Origin: Bacillota bacterium
Lineage (GTDB): Bacteria; Bacillota; Clostridia; Oscillospirales; Acutalibacteraceae
Assembly: GCA_023412715.1 (NCBI GenBank)
Contig: JAEZCC010000031.1
Span: 1 to 10,672 of the forward strand
Reading direction: 5' to 3'
DNA length: 10,672 bases
Below, one piece after another: positions 1 through 6,264 of the stretch (the first letter of the stretch is position 1; each line of letters starts with the position of its first letter). The position numbers and the translations under genes are program-made. Under the pieces are notes generated by a model. The model was given only the letters and a program-made list of their open reading frames with translations, ran no database searches and had not been told where the DNA came from.

Positions 1-60
1 CCGCAGCCGCCGAGACCGCCACAACCGCCGAGACCGCCACAACCGCCGAGGCCGAGATAA
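1..60 (+). CDS. Possible 3' end of a plus-strand gene with proline-rich repeats (partial)
   Basis: Read from base 1, the plus strand gives a Pro/Gln/Arg repeat (PQPPRP, about three copies) ending in TAA at 58-60. A hairpin with a T-rich tail follows 13 nt later, as expected at a gene end. The product would be the repetitive tail of an unknown protein. The frame starting at base 3 is also open and reads as Ala/Glu/Thr repeats (AETATT), but it runs on through the hairpin, which makes it less attractive. The minus strand is open too. With only 60 nt the coding frame cannot be settled, and no function can be given. Confidence 0.25.
   Translation, partial: PQPPRPPQPPRPPQPPRPR
7..50. repeat. 18-bp tandem repeat, about 2.4 copies
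   Basis: The unit CCGCCGAGACCGCCACAA occurs identically at 7-24 and 25-42, and the first 8 bases recur at 43-50. Because 18 is a multiple of three, the array keeps the reading frame, which suits a repeat inside a coding region. The array may continue to the left of the window. Confidence 0.8.
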
Positions 61-73
61 CCTTCACAAGCGG

Positions 74-97
74 AGCGAAAGCTTCGCTTTCTTTGTG
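74..97 (+). terminator. Candidate plus-strand intrinsic terminator
   Basis: AGCGAA (74-79) and TTCGCT (83-88) form a 6-bp stem with a 3-nt loop, followed on the plus strand by the T-rich TTTCTTTGT. It lies just after the TAA at 58-60 and would end transcription entering from the left. The stem is short and the T tract is interrupted, so this is moderate evidence only. Confidence 0.4.
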
Positions 98-178
98 TCC
101 AAAGCTTTTCCGGACTGCGGGGGAAACCCGCGGTTCCCGCTGTGCGGGCGGCCGTCTCCGGCAGAGCCGGCAATCCAC

Positions 179-229
179 AAAAACAGCCTCTGGGCAGACA
201 ACGTTCCCGCTGTCAGTTCAGAGGCTGTT
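179..229 (-). terminator. Intrinsic terminator of the catabolic operon
   Basis: AACAGCCTCTG (182-192) and CAGAGGCTGTT (219-229) are a perfect 11-bp inverted repeat. Read on the minus strand, the stem is followed directly by TTTTTG (the A run at 179-183 on plus). The 26-nt loop could hold a small inner hairpin (GACA/TGTC). The structure begins 30 nt past the gntR stop codon, so it is well placed to end the whole minus-strand transcript. Confidence 0.87.
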
Positions 230-258
230 ATGTCACCAGAGCGAAGGAAACCGGGCCT

Positions 259-960
259 TCAATCCACGCAGTCGTCGATATATGTGGAGACTTTATAAGG
301 CACATCCTGCTGATGCCGGTCAAGCCCTTCCGTCAATTCGGTCTGCAGCAGGTCGGAATCATGCGCTTTGAGCGCGTCAATATACTGGCGGTGCTGCTCG
401 ATCATCTTCTGCGCGGCCTTGCGATCGCACACGTAGCTCAGGCCGTAGATCAGTTTATAAAAAGCAAGATTGTCCCACAGCATGCGGATCATGTCGCACA
501 GCTTGGTCATTCCGCTGATATCATAAATCGCGAAATGGAACTCCCTGTTTTTGATGTAGATCTGCTTGGCACTCGGGGAGCTTTTTCGCATCTCGTTTTC
601 CAGAAGGCCCTGGATCCGCTCGATGTTGACGATTTCCGGCCCGGTGATTTTCTGGCAGGTATAATACGCCGCGATCGGCTCCAGCGCCTTCCGCATGATA
701 TAAATCTGCTGAATGTCGTCTTTGGTCAGCTTGACCACGCGCGACCCCACATAGGGGATGGACTCGACGATCCCCTGCTTTTCGAGGGTTTTCAAGGCCT
801 CGCGCACAGGCATTCTGCTGACGCCAAGCTGTTTTGCAAGATCTTCCGTATTAAGTTTTTGCCCCATATGTATTCTGCCGCTCATGATCCAATCCATAAG
901 CTGCTCCAGGACCAGATCCGCAACCCTTTGATGCTTTATTTCCAAGCAATCGTTTTCCAT
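259..960 (-). CDS. GntR-family transcriptional regulator, FadR/FCD subfamily
   Basis: A 233-residue regulator, the usual length for this subfamily. Residues ~12-78 form the N-terminal winged helix, with a typical GntR recognition region at 40-65 (LAKQLGVSRMPVREAL). Residues ~85-220 form an all-helical FCD effector domain with His142, His190 and His216 in the family's metal-ligand positions; the usual Asp four residues before the first His is Asn138. FCD proteins commonly bind sugar acids or other carboxylates, often through the metal, and act as repressors. The chosen start is ATG at 960, preceded by AGGTGGAG nine bases upstream. A GTG at 975 in frame has no good ribosome site. The gene is last in the operon and probably also has its own promoter at 1023-1051. 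Its likely target is the 20-bp palindrome at the operon promoter (10159-10178). The effector cannot be read from sequence. Confidence 0.93.
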   Translation of the reverse strand: MENDCLEIKHQRVADLVLEQLMDWIMSGRIHMGQKLNTEDLAKQLGVSRMPVREALKTLEKQGIVESIPYVGSRVVKLTKDDIQQIYIMRKALEPIAAYYTCQKITGPEIVNIERIQGLLENEMRKSSPSAKQIYIKNREFHFAIYDISGMTKLCDMIRMLWDNLAFYKLIYGLSYVCDRKAAQKMIEQHRQYIDALKAHDSDLLQTELTEGLDRHQQDVPYKVSTYIDDCVD

Positions 961-1022
961 AATTCGAAGCTCCACCTGCGATAGAATCGACCCGTCTCGA
1001 AACAGGGTTTTATTTCAGATAA

Positions 1023-1051
1023 ATTATATTACAGTCCAATTTTAATTGCAA
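1023..1051 (-). promoter_or_regulatory. Probable internal promoter for the GntR gene
   Basis: On the minus strand, TTGCAA (1046-1051) and TATAAT (1023-1028) are separated by exactly 17 nt. The -35 box lies inside the last codons of the aldolase gene and the -10 box just beyond its stop. Transcription would start near 1016, about 55 nt before the gntR ATG. An ATTGGA half-site like those at the main operator lies in the spacer (1035-1040), which might allow autoregulation. The -10 is perfect and the -35 matches 4 of 6. A chance match in this locally AT-rich stretch is possible. Confidence 0.5.
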
Positions 1052-1631
1052 TCGTTTTTAAAAACGCCACCTGCGCCGTCTCTTCAATCAGCTCCGCGGT
1101 ATGCTCGGCGTTGATCGGGTCGGCTGCAACGGCGACCACGCCGTGGTCCACAAGCAGGAACGCGGGGAGGTCCGGGGTCTTTTCATAAATTTCTTTTACC
1201 ATCGGAAAATATTCCGGCTTCACAACAGGGGCCGGCACGTCCAGCGTGGGAATGTCGGCGCTCAATTTCAGCTTTGCGTGCCACGTAACGCGCGGAAGGT
1301 CCTTTTTCGTGGACGCCCAGCCGATGCAAAAAGGCGAATGGCAGTGGATGACCGCGCCGGCCTGCGGGCAGATGCGGTAGAGATACCCGTGCAGCAGCGC
1401 TTCACGCGTCGGCTTGCCGCGCCCCTCAACCAGGTTGCCGTCAAAGTCCGTAATCAGAAAGCCTTCTTCCGTGCTGTCCTCAAACGAGCTGCCGCTCGCC
1501 TTGACAAGCATCAGATCCTTCCCCGGCACGCGCGCGCTGATGTTGCCGCCGCTCCCGGTCTGGATTCCCCGTCGGTAAGCCCTCTGGGAAGCGACCACGA
1601 GCTGCCGCCTCAAAATCTGCAAATCTTCCAT
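1029..1631 (-). CDS. Class II aldolase/adducin-family protein (FucA/MtnB/OtnC-like)
   Basis: At 200 residues this is a single class II aldolase/adducin domain. Visible motifs are GSGGNIS at 26-32 and ASGSS at 45-49 (phosphate-binding type loops), PTREALLH at 74-81 with Glu77 in the place of the FucA catalytic Glu, and metal ligands His96 and His98 (HCH) and His163 (DHG). Known members cleave sugar 1-phosphates to DHAP plus an aldehyde (FucA, AraD relatives), dehydrate methylthioribulose-1-P (MtnB), or decarboxylate ketotetronate phosphates (OtnC). The sequence alone does not decide between these. The start ATG has GGAAGG nine bases upstream. It follows the RuBisCO-like gene by 77 nt, which suggests it acts on that enzyme's product or substrate. 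All metal ligands and the acid/base Glu are present, so it should be active. Confidence 0.9.
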   Translation of the reverse strand: MEDLQILRRQLVVASQRAYRRGIQTGSGGNISARVPGKDLMLVKASGSSFEDSTEEGFLITDFDGNLVEGRGKPTREALLHGYLYRICPQAGAVIHCHSPFCIGWASTKKDLPRVTWHAKLKLSADIPTLDVPAPVVKPEYFPMVKEIYEKTPDLPAFLLVDHGVVAVAADPINAEHTAELIEETAQVAFLKTIAIKIGL

Positions 1632-1680
1632 GCGTAAAACCCTTCCTTTCCATTTTCCCGTTCAAAAGCGGAGGCGTTTT

Positions 1681-1698
1681 CCGGCCGTGCCGGGCCGG
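1681..1698 (-). other. Intercistronic GC hairpin after the RuBisCO-like gene
   Basis: CCGGCC (1681-1686) and GGCCGG (1693-1698) can pair around a 6-nt loop, 10 nt past the stop codon of the RuBisCO-like gene. No T run follows on the minus strand, so it is not an intrinsic terminator. It may block 3' exonucleases or trim expression of the downstream aldolase and regulator. Confidence 0.4.
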
Positions 1699-1708
1699 CG
1701 CGCACCGC

Positions 1709-2959
1709 TCACTGCGGCCAGAGCCTCAAAGCGGCCCGCAGGCTTTCGCAGCTTTCCGCGGCCGTTTCGAGATCGGTTCCCTGCGCCGTGGCCTTGACGG
1801 CGGCCATCGCGGCCTGCGCGCCGGCCGTCGTCCCCATCGGGTGCCCCTGAATGGCGCCGCCGATGCCGATGATGACGTCGCCGCCCAATTCTTTTTGCAG
1901 CTCCCGCTGGTTGACGGGCGTGACGCCGCCGCCCACGGCCGTGACGAGCGGGCGCACGCCGGGCAGCGGCAGATTCTGCGCCTGCACGGTCTGGCGGAAA
2001 TCCAGCATCGCCCCGGCGTCCCCGCGGTCCGGATTCATGGTCATCACCGCATGCGCGCCGGCAAGGCGCGGCAGAAGCCCGACGAACACACGGTTTGAGA
2101 TTCCTCCGGTCGCCCAGTTCAGGACGCCGACCCCGGCGTAATGCGCCATGATAAAGAGGCTGTCGCCGAACTCTTCGCAGATTTCCGCCAGGGCGTCCAG
2201 CCCGCCGAACACATAGTTCACAAGGCACGCCTGCGCGCCGGCTTCGATCGCCGCCTTCGCGTTGTCGCGCATCCTTTCAGGCGTATCGGTGATATTCACC
2301 ATGTAGACCGTGTGCTTGCCCGTGCGCTCATAGGCGCTTTCTGCGGCTTTGAGATAGGCGGAAACCCGCCGCGCCACCTGATTGTACGAGGGGCTGCCGA
2401 GCAGCTCGTCGTCCTTGATGAGGTCGACGCCGCCGCAGGCCGAGGCGTAAAACAGCTTCGCGCCCTCTTCCGGCGTAAAGCCCGTGCAGGGCTTGATCAT
2501 GTTGAGCACGACGGGGCGGCCGGTCACGCCGGTCAGCTTTCTGAGTTCCTCCATCCCTTTGGCGGGCCCCCGGAAGCTCCGGAGGGAGTCCCCGCAGAAT
2601 TCGAGATCCAGCAGTTTGCTCTGCAGGGCGGTGGAAACGTCGTTGCCCACCAGCGCCGTCATCATCATGGCAAAGCTTCCCCTGAAATTGGCCTGCGGAA
2701 AAGCAACCCGCAGCAGGTACCTGCCCTCTTCCCCGCCGCCGACGGCGTAAAGCGAAACGGCTCTGCCCTGAAAACGCCGCACCATGTCTTCGGAAACGCC
2801 GGGGACCGGCACCCATGTCCCCACGGTCTGCCCGACCGCGAAATTCCCGGCCTTCTGGAGCACATCCCGGCCGTCCGGGCAGAATATCAGGTAGGTCGCG
2901 ACGATGAAGTCGCCGTCCAGATTCTCCGGGCGGTCATAGGGATACTGCGCGAAATACAT
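1709..2959 (-). CDS. RuBisCO-like protein (form IV type), not a CO2-fixing RuBisCO
   Basis: A 416-residue homologue of the RuBisCO large subunit, the length typical of RuBisCO-like proteins. By eye against spinach RuBisCO it keeps Asn106 (N123), Lys156 (K175), the carbamylatable Lys182 with metal ligands Asp184 and Glu185 (K201/D203/E204, in GGVDLIKDDE), His273 (H294), and the C-terminal phosphate-binding GG with GHP (367-374). It has Gly43 for E60, Cys158 for K177, Tyr274 for R295, Gly at S379, and no clear loop-6 Lys334. It should therefore form the Mg-carbamate centre and enolise a bound phosphorylated substrate, but not fix CO2. Characterised relatives are MtnW enolase, the R. rubrum isomerase, and the 3-oxo-isoapionate-4-phosphate decarboxylase and transcarboxylase of apiose catabolism. 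The context of a sugar importer and lactonase favours a sugar-acid substrate. The ATG directly abuts the TAA of the upstream gene, with GGGAG 11 nt before it. Confidence 0.93.
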   Translation of the reverse strand: MYFAQYPYDRPENLDGDFIVATYLIFCPDGRDVLQKAGNFAVGQTVGTWVPVPGVSEDMVRRFQGRAVSLYAVGGGEEGRYLLRVAFPQANFRGSFAMMMTALVGNDVSTALQSKLLDLEFCGDSLRSFRGPAKGMEELRKLTGVTGRPVVLNMIKPCTGFTPEEGAKLFYASACGGVDLIKDDELLGSPSYNQVARRVSAYLKAAESAYERTGKHTVYMVNITDTPERMRDNAKAAIEAGAQACLVNYVFGGLDALAEICEEFGDSLFIMAHYAGVGVLNWATGGISNRVFVGLLPRLAGAHAVMTMNPDRGDAGAMLDFRQTVQAQNLPLPGVRPLVTAVGGGVTPVNQRELQKELGGDVIIGIGGAIQGHPMGTTAGAQAAMAAVKATAQGTDLETAAESCESLRAALRLWPQ

Positions 2960-4222
2960 TTAGCACTCATCTCCCGTATAGGTAATCTCCGGGCCGATTC
3001 TGCCGCGCCTTCTCAGCTCGTCGATCATCGCGTGGGCGGCGCGGACGCCCCAGCCGGCGTCGTTGAGGTTGCCCTCCAGGCGGCGCACCCGGACCTTCGC
3101 GCCCAGGTTTTCGGTGATTGCCCGAATCAGCGCGTCGTCCGTCTCTTTGAGGTACAGGCTCTGGCCGGGCCTCGTGTCCTTCCGCATGCCCTCCGTCGGA
3201 ATCAGCAGCGCGGCGCCGCTTTCCGCCAGATTGAGGCGCTGCGCGACGATCTTCCCGACCTTTTCCGCCTCGTCCGGCAGAATCTTGATATGCGCGTAGA
3301 CCGCGTTGTGCATGTTGTAGGGGCGCTCTTCCATGCGCGGCGGGAACTGGCCCTTCGCAAAGTCGATGAAGTCGAGGCCGCCCGTGGCGACCACCAGCGG
3401 AATGCCCGCCTTCGCCGGCTGCTCCAGGCGGTGCCCGGCGCCGAACGAAAACCCTCCGCCGAAAAACTCGGCGGTGATTTCATGGGGAGTCAGGTCGAGA
3501 ATCCCGTCGATCAAGCCGTCCATGGCGAGCTTTTCCATGACCGCCCCGCCGACCCCCGTCGCGTGAAAGCCGATTGCCTCCAGCCCGCACCGCTCCATCT
3601 CTTCAATTGCGGCGCAGGCGCCGGTGTTGGTGACGCCCATGAGGGTCACGCCGACCACCACGCGGCCGCTCTTCCGAAGAGGCCTGCCGGCATGCATGAC
3701 CATGCCCGCGCAGCAGGCGCACGCGTTTGCGATAATCGTCCAGGTTATGATATTTTTACCGGTAAAATCCGAAATGGACGGAATCAGCACAATGTCACTC
3801 ATGCCGACAATCGGCCCGAATTCCTTTTTGCCGCAGGCCACGGTCGTGGCCATGACCTTGGGGAACCCAATCGGAAGGTCGCGCATCGCGGCGGTGGCGA
3901 CCGTGGTATTCTGCAGGCCGCCGACGGCCATGACGCCGTCTATTTTCCCTTTGGCGTAAAGATCCGACACGGTGGCCCGCACGGCCTGCGTGACAAGCTC
4001 CATCAGTTCGCCCTTGGTGCGGTCCTTTACGGCGTCCCAGCTTACGCCCGCGTTCGCGAAGACTTCTTCTCTCGTAATATCGGCCCCGACCGACCGGCCC
4101 GGGCCGATCGCCATATCCACGACCAAGGTGCGGAGGCCCCATTCGTTCAGATTTTTCCGAATGAACGCGGCTTCCGTGTATTTGGTGTCGCAGCTGGCGA
4201 TGACAGCAACTGTTTTCAGCAT
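2960..4222 (-). CDS. Tm-1-like ATP-binding domain protein (UPF0261 family)
   Basis: A 420-residue protein covering the full UPF0261/Tm-1-like length, without the TIM-barrel (PEP-hydrolase-like) domain fused to it in some homologues. Family landmarks are the start VAVIASCDTK (5-14), VGGLQNTTVATAAMRDLPIG (100-119), VGMSDIVLIPSISDFTGKN (139-157), TLMGVTNTG (193-201), FHATGVGG (219-226) and GGLDFIDF (281-288). The tomato Tm-1 N-terminal domain binds ATP and blocks a viral replicase; the bacterial family's reaction is unknown to me. Sitting between a lactonase-type hydrolase and a RuBisCO-like protein, it could be an ATP-dependent acid-sugar kinase or ligase, which is inference. Start choice: ATG at 4222 has AGGAGG 12 nt upstream and gives the normal family N-terminus. 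An in-frame ATG at 4282 would add 20 unconserved residues. Its stop directly abuts the next gene's ATG, implying translational coupling. Confidence 0.9.
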   Translation of the reverse strand: MLKTVAVIASCDTKYTEAAFIRKNLNEWGLRTLVVDMAIGPGRSVGADITREEVFANAGVSWDAVKDRTKGELMELVTQAVRATVSDLYAKGKIDGVMAVGGLQNTTVATAAMRDLPIGFPKVMATTVACGKKEFGPIVGMSDIVLIPSISDFTGKNIITWTIIANACACCAGMVMHAGRPLRKSGRVVVGVTLMGVTNTGACAAIEEMERCGLEAIGFHATGVGGAVMEKLAMDGLIDGILDLTPHEITAEFFGGGFSFGAGHRLEQPAKAGIPLVVATGGLDFIDFAKGQFPPRMEERPYNMHNAVYAHIKILPDEAEKVGKIVAQRLNLAESGAALLIPTEGMRKDTRPGQSLYLKETDDALIRAITENLGAKVRVRRLEGNLNDAGWGVRAAHAMIDELRRRGRIGPEITYTGDEC

Positions 4223-4271
4223 AGGACGGCAATTCCTCCTGTCGGGCATGTGCCGGGCCTGCCGCAGGCGG

Positions 4272-4290
4272 GCCGCGCGCACGGCGCGGC
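4272..4290 (-). other. Intercistronic GC hairpin before the Tm-1-like gene
   Basis: GCCGCGC (4272-4278) and GCGCGGC (4284-4290) form a 7-bp stem with a 5-nt loop in the 94-nt gap between the hydrolase and the Tm-1-like gene. No T run follows on the minus strand. It may stabilise or process the transcript. Confidence 0.4.
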
Positions 4291-4316
4291 TCCCGCGGCC
4301 GCCGCCCGGTTCCCGG

Positions 4317-5135
4317 TTATTCCGGCAGCCCTATGACCGGGGTTTTCTGAATGCGCTCGAGCATCGTGGCGTCGTGGCAGAGCAGCAGATGCCCGCTGTC
4401 TTTCGCACGCGCCTTCTGGTACTCGATGCTTTTCCAGGATTCGACGATGTTGTAGAAACGGCCGGGAGGCGTAATGTCGTAATGCAGCTCCGGAATCGGG
4501 CTGAGGTTCCCCAGCACGAAGATGGAGTCGCCGGCGCATATGTAGCTGGTGCCGTCCGCGCAGTCGACCTCCACCGATTGATGCCCGGGGGAATGGCCGA
4601 ACGATTCGAACACCCGCACGCCCGGCATGATTTCCGTCTCGCCCTCGACCGTCGTAATCCGAACGCCCTTGAACGGAGCCGTAAGGCCGAGCTGCGGGGC
4701 CTCGTACGATTTGTAGTACAGCGGAATCGGGTCGTTGGCGAACTCCCATTCCCGTTTGTTCGCAAAAATCTGCGCGTTGGTGAATTCACCCATATGGAAC
4801 ATGTGATCCCAGTGCAGATGCGTGTAGACGACGATGCCAACGTCGGACGGCTTGTAGCCCGCCGTCGCAAGCATGCTGACAATATCCTGCCCGGGATCCT
4901 GCCAGGAGCCCGGATGATGGTATTTGTTGGCCCGTTCCGTCTCACACATGCCGCTGTCGACAAGCAGCAGCTTTTCGCCGCCCTCCACAAGGTAAGTGAA
5001 CACGGGAAGCGGGATCTTCTCATTCGCGTTGGGAATGTTCTTCAGATACGGGGCCGCTGAAAAATGATAGTGGTACTGAAGCGGAACGGTAGGTACAAAC
5101 CCTGTGTTCAAAGGTCTGATTGTAAGGTTGCTCAT
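4317..5135 (-). CDS. Metallo-beta-lactamase-fold hydrolase, N-acyl-homoserine-lactonase-like; candidate sugar lactonase
   Basis: A 272-residue MBL-fold protein with the complete two-metal site: the HLHWDH motif (His106, His108, Asp110, His111), SPGHQS with His185, AGDS with bridging Asp203, and His254 (LLCHD). The layout matches the AiiA/AttM/AhlA lactonase group, which opens lactone rings. No signal peptide is seen, so it should be cytoplasmic. Placed just after a sugar importer and before acid-sugar-type enzymes, it more likely opens an imported or internally formed sugar lactone than quenches a quorum signal; this is inference from context. The ATG has AAGGAAG about 7 nt upstream. It lies 157 nt past the permease gene. 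Alternatives are another esterase or a phosphodiesterase of the same fold, but all metal ligands are intact and activity is expected. Confidence 0.9.
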   Translation of the reverse strand: MSNLTIRPLNTGFVPTVPLQYHYHFSAAPYLKNIPNANEKIPLPVFTYLVEGGEKLLLVDSGMCETERANKYHHPGSWQDPGQDIVSMLATAGYKPSDVGIVVYTHLHWDHMFHMGEFTNAQIFANKREWEFANDPIPLYYKSYEAPQLGLTAPFKGVRITTVEGETEIMPGVRVFESFGHSPGHQSVEVDCADGTSYICAGDSIFVLGNLSPIPELHYDITPPGRFYNIVESWKSIEYQKARAKDSGHLLLCHDATMLERIQKTPVIGLPE

Positions 5136-5292
5136 TTACATCTTCCTTTACTGTAAATTTTGAAAATTTAAGAAATACGGTGGCCGCGGGCCCGGAAGGC
5201 CGAATTGCGGAAACGCTGTCCCCGCGGCGGAGGCGCCCCGTCAGGAGCGCCCGTGGGCCGGCCCGTCGGCCGCCGCATTGTCTTGCGGAAAT
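5136..5292 (-). other. Intercistronic region with nested GC inverted repeats
   Basis: These 157 nt between the permease and hydrolase genes hold no gene. GCGGCGG (5224-5230) pairs with CCGCCGC (5270-5276). Inside lie GGCGC/GCGCC (5232-5236, 5247-5251) and the palindrome GGGCCGGCCC (5255-5264). The part next to the hydrolase gene (about 5136-5180) is AT-rich and contains its ribosome site. No T-tract terminator is visible; a structured mRNA boundary between transporter and enzyme genes is the simplest reading. Confidence 0.4.
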
Positions 5293-6264
5293 TTACGTCT
5301 TGAGGGCCGGCTTGACCCTGTCGCTGACAATCCGCCTGTAGGAATCGAACATCACCATCACGATGATGACAAAGCCCACGACGATCGGCTGCGCGTTGGA
5401 CGAAATGCCGACCAGGTTCATGATGTTGACGACGACCGTCAGCATCAGGGCGCCCGCGATCGTGCCCGTCACGCTGCCCTCGCCGCCCAGCATGGAGGTG
5501 CCGCCGATGACCACGGCCGCGACGGTCTGAAGGCCGTACGCGTCCCCCATCGCGGTGTCGGCCGCGTTCAGGCGCGCCGTCATCAGAAGGCCGGCCACGG
5601 CGGCGCACACGCTGCACATGACAAACGTGAGGAACAGCGTCTTCTTCACCGGCACCGCGGAATACCGCGCCGCCTCCGCGTTCGAGCCCAGCGCGTAAAC
5701 GTCGCGCCCGAACGTCGTCTTCTGCAGCAGAACATAGGCAATCACCAGCATGACCGCGGCGATGATGACCACCACGGGGATGAACAGGACATAGCCGGTG
5801 CCGAACCAGGTGAAGCCCTTCGGCAGGTTGTAGATGACTGAGCCGCTCATCACGATGGTGGCCAGGCCGCCGGCGACCCAGTTGGTCGCGTAGGTCGCCA
5901 CAAAGCTCGGCAGCTTGATGACGCCCACCAGGAATCCGTTGAAGCACCCGACCAGGGCGCCGAGGCAGATGCCGATGAGAAAGACCGCCAGAATGGGCAT
6001 ATCCATCTTCAGCAGCCGGGCGCAGATGCACCCGATGAGGCCGGCGGTGGAACCGACCGAAAGGTCGATTTCGCCCGTGAGCAGAACGGCCGTCAGGCCC
6101 GTGCTCAGAATCAGAAGGATGCTTGCCTGGCGCAGAATGGTAATCAGGTTGTCGCCGGATCTGAAATTGCCCGAAATCAGCGCGCAGAACAGGACCAGAA
6201 CAATCAACCCGATGGTCGCATAAAACGAGCTGGAACTTTTGAGTCCCTCCAACCGCTTACTCAT
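5293..6264 (-). CDS. Ribose-type ABC transporter permease (RbsC family), second of two
   Basis: A 323-residue, very hydrophobic membrane protein of the branched-chain-amino-acid/RbsC permease family, with about eight to ten membrane segments. It has the family signature TGEIDLSVG (63-71), the cytoplasmic ATPase-contact loop ALGSNAEAARYSAVP (191-205) and VVIGGTSMLGGEGSVTGT (251-268). It would form half of the translocation channel as a heterodimer with the product of 6257-7228. Start choice: ATG at 6264 has GGAGGT six bases upstream. An ORF extension to 6324 overlaps the previous gene and adds unconserved residues. The start overlaps the preceding stop in ATGAGTAA (8 nt), so translation is probably coupled. 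Confidence 0.93.
   Translation of the reverse strand: MSKRLEGLKSSSSFYATIGLIVLVLFCALISGNFRSGDNLITILRQASILLILSTGLTAVLLTGEIDLSVGSTAGLIGCICARLLKMDMPILAVFLIGICLGALVGCFNGFLVGVIKLPSFVATYATNWVAGGLATIVMSGSVIYNLPKGFTWFGTGYVLFIPVVVIIAAVMLVIAYVLLQKTTFGRDVYALGSNAEAARYSAVPVKKTLFLTFVMCSVCAAVAGLLMTARLNAADTAMGDAYGLQTVAAVVIGGTSMLGGEGSVTGTIAGALMLTVVVNIMNLVGISSNAQPIVVGFVIIVMVMFDSYRRIVSDRVKPALKT

Noticed and set aside
7..50. CRISPR-like array
   Set aside because: The copies are directly adjacent without spacers and keep a coding frame. No cas gene is present.
142..984. Plus-strand open frame of 280 codons
   Set aside because: It is antisense to the GntR gene and runs through the operon terminator hairpin. No ribosome site or recognisable motif.
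991..1007. Imperfect palindrome upstream of gntR as an operator
   Set aside because: The match is weak and does not resemble the ATTGGATCCAAT operator at the main promoter. Kept only as a note under the internal promoter.
1709..2959. A true CO2-fixing RuBisCO
   Set aside because: Residues needed for RuBP carboxylation (E60, K177, R295, K334 equivalents) are replaced or missing, and there is no phosphoribulokinase or small subunit gene here.
2141..4336. Plus-strand open frame of 731 codons
   Set aside because: It lies antisense to the RuBisCO-like and Tm-1-like genes, which have clear family motifs and ribosome sites. Its product is His/Arg/Ala-rich without motifs. Long antisense frames are common in GC-rich genes.
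1709..5135. Assignment as the known D-apiose/D-apionate pathway
   Set aside because: A RuBisCO-like enzyme and sugar importer fit, but no apionate oxidoisomerase, DUF1537 kinase or apiose dehydrogenase is in the window, so the specific assignment is not supported.
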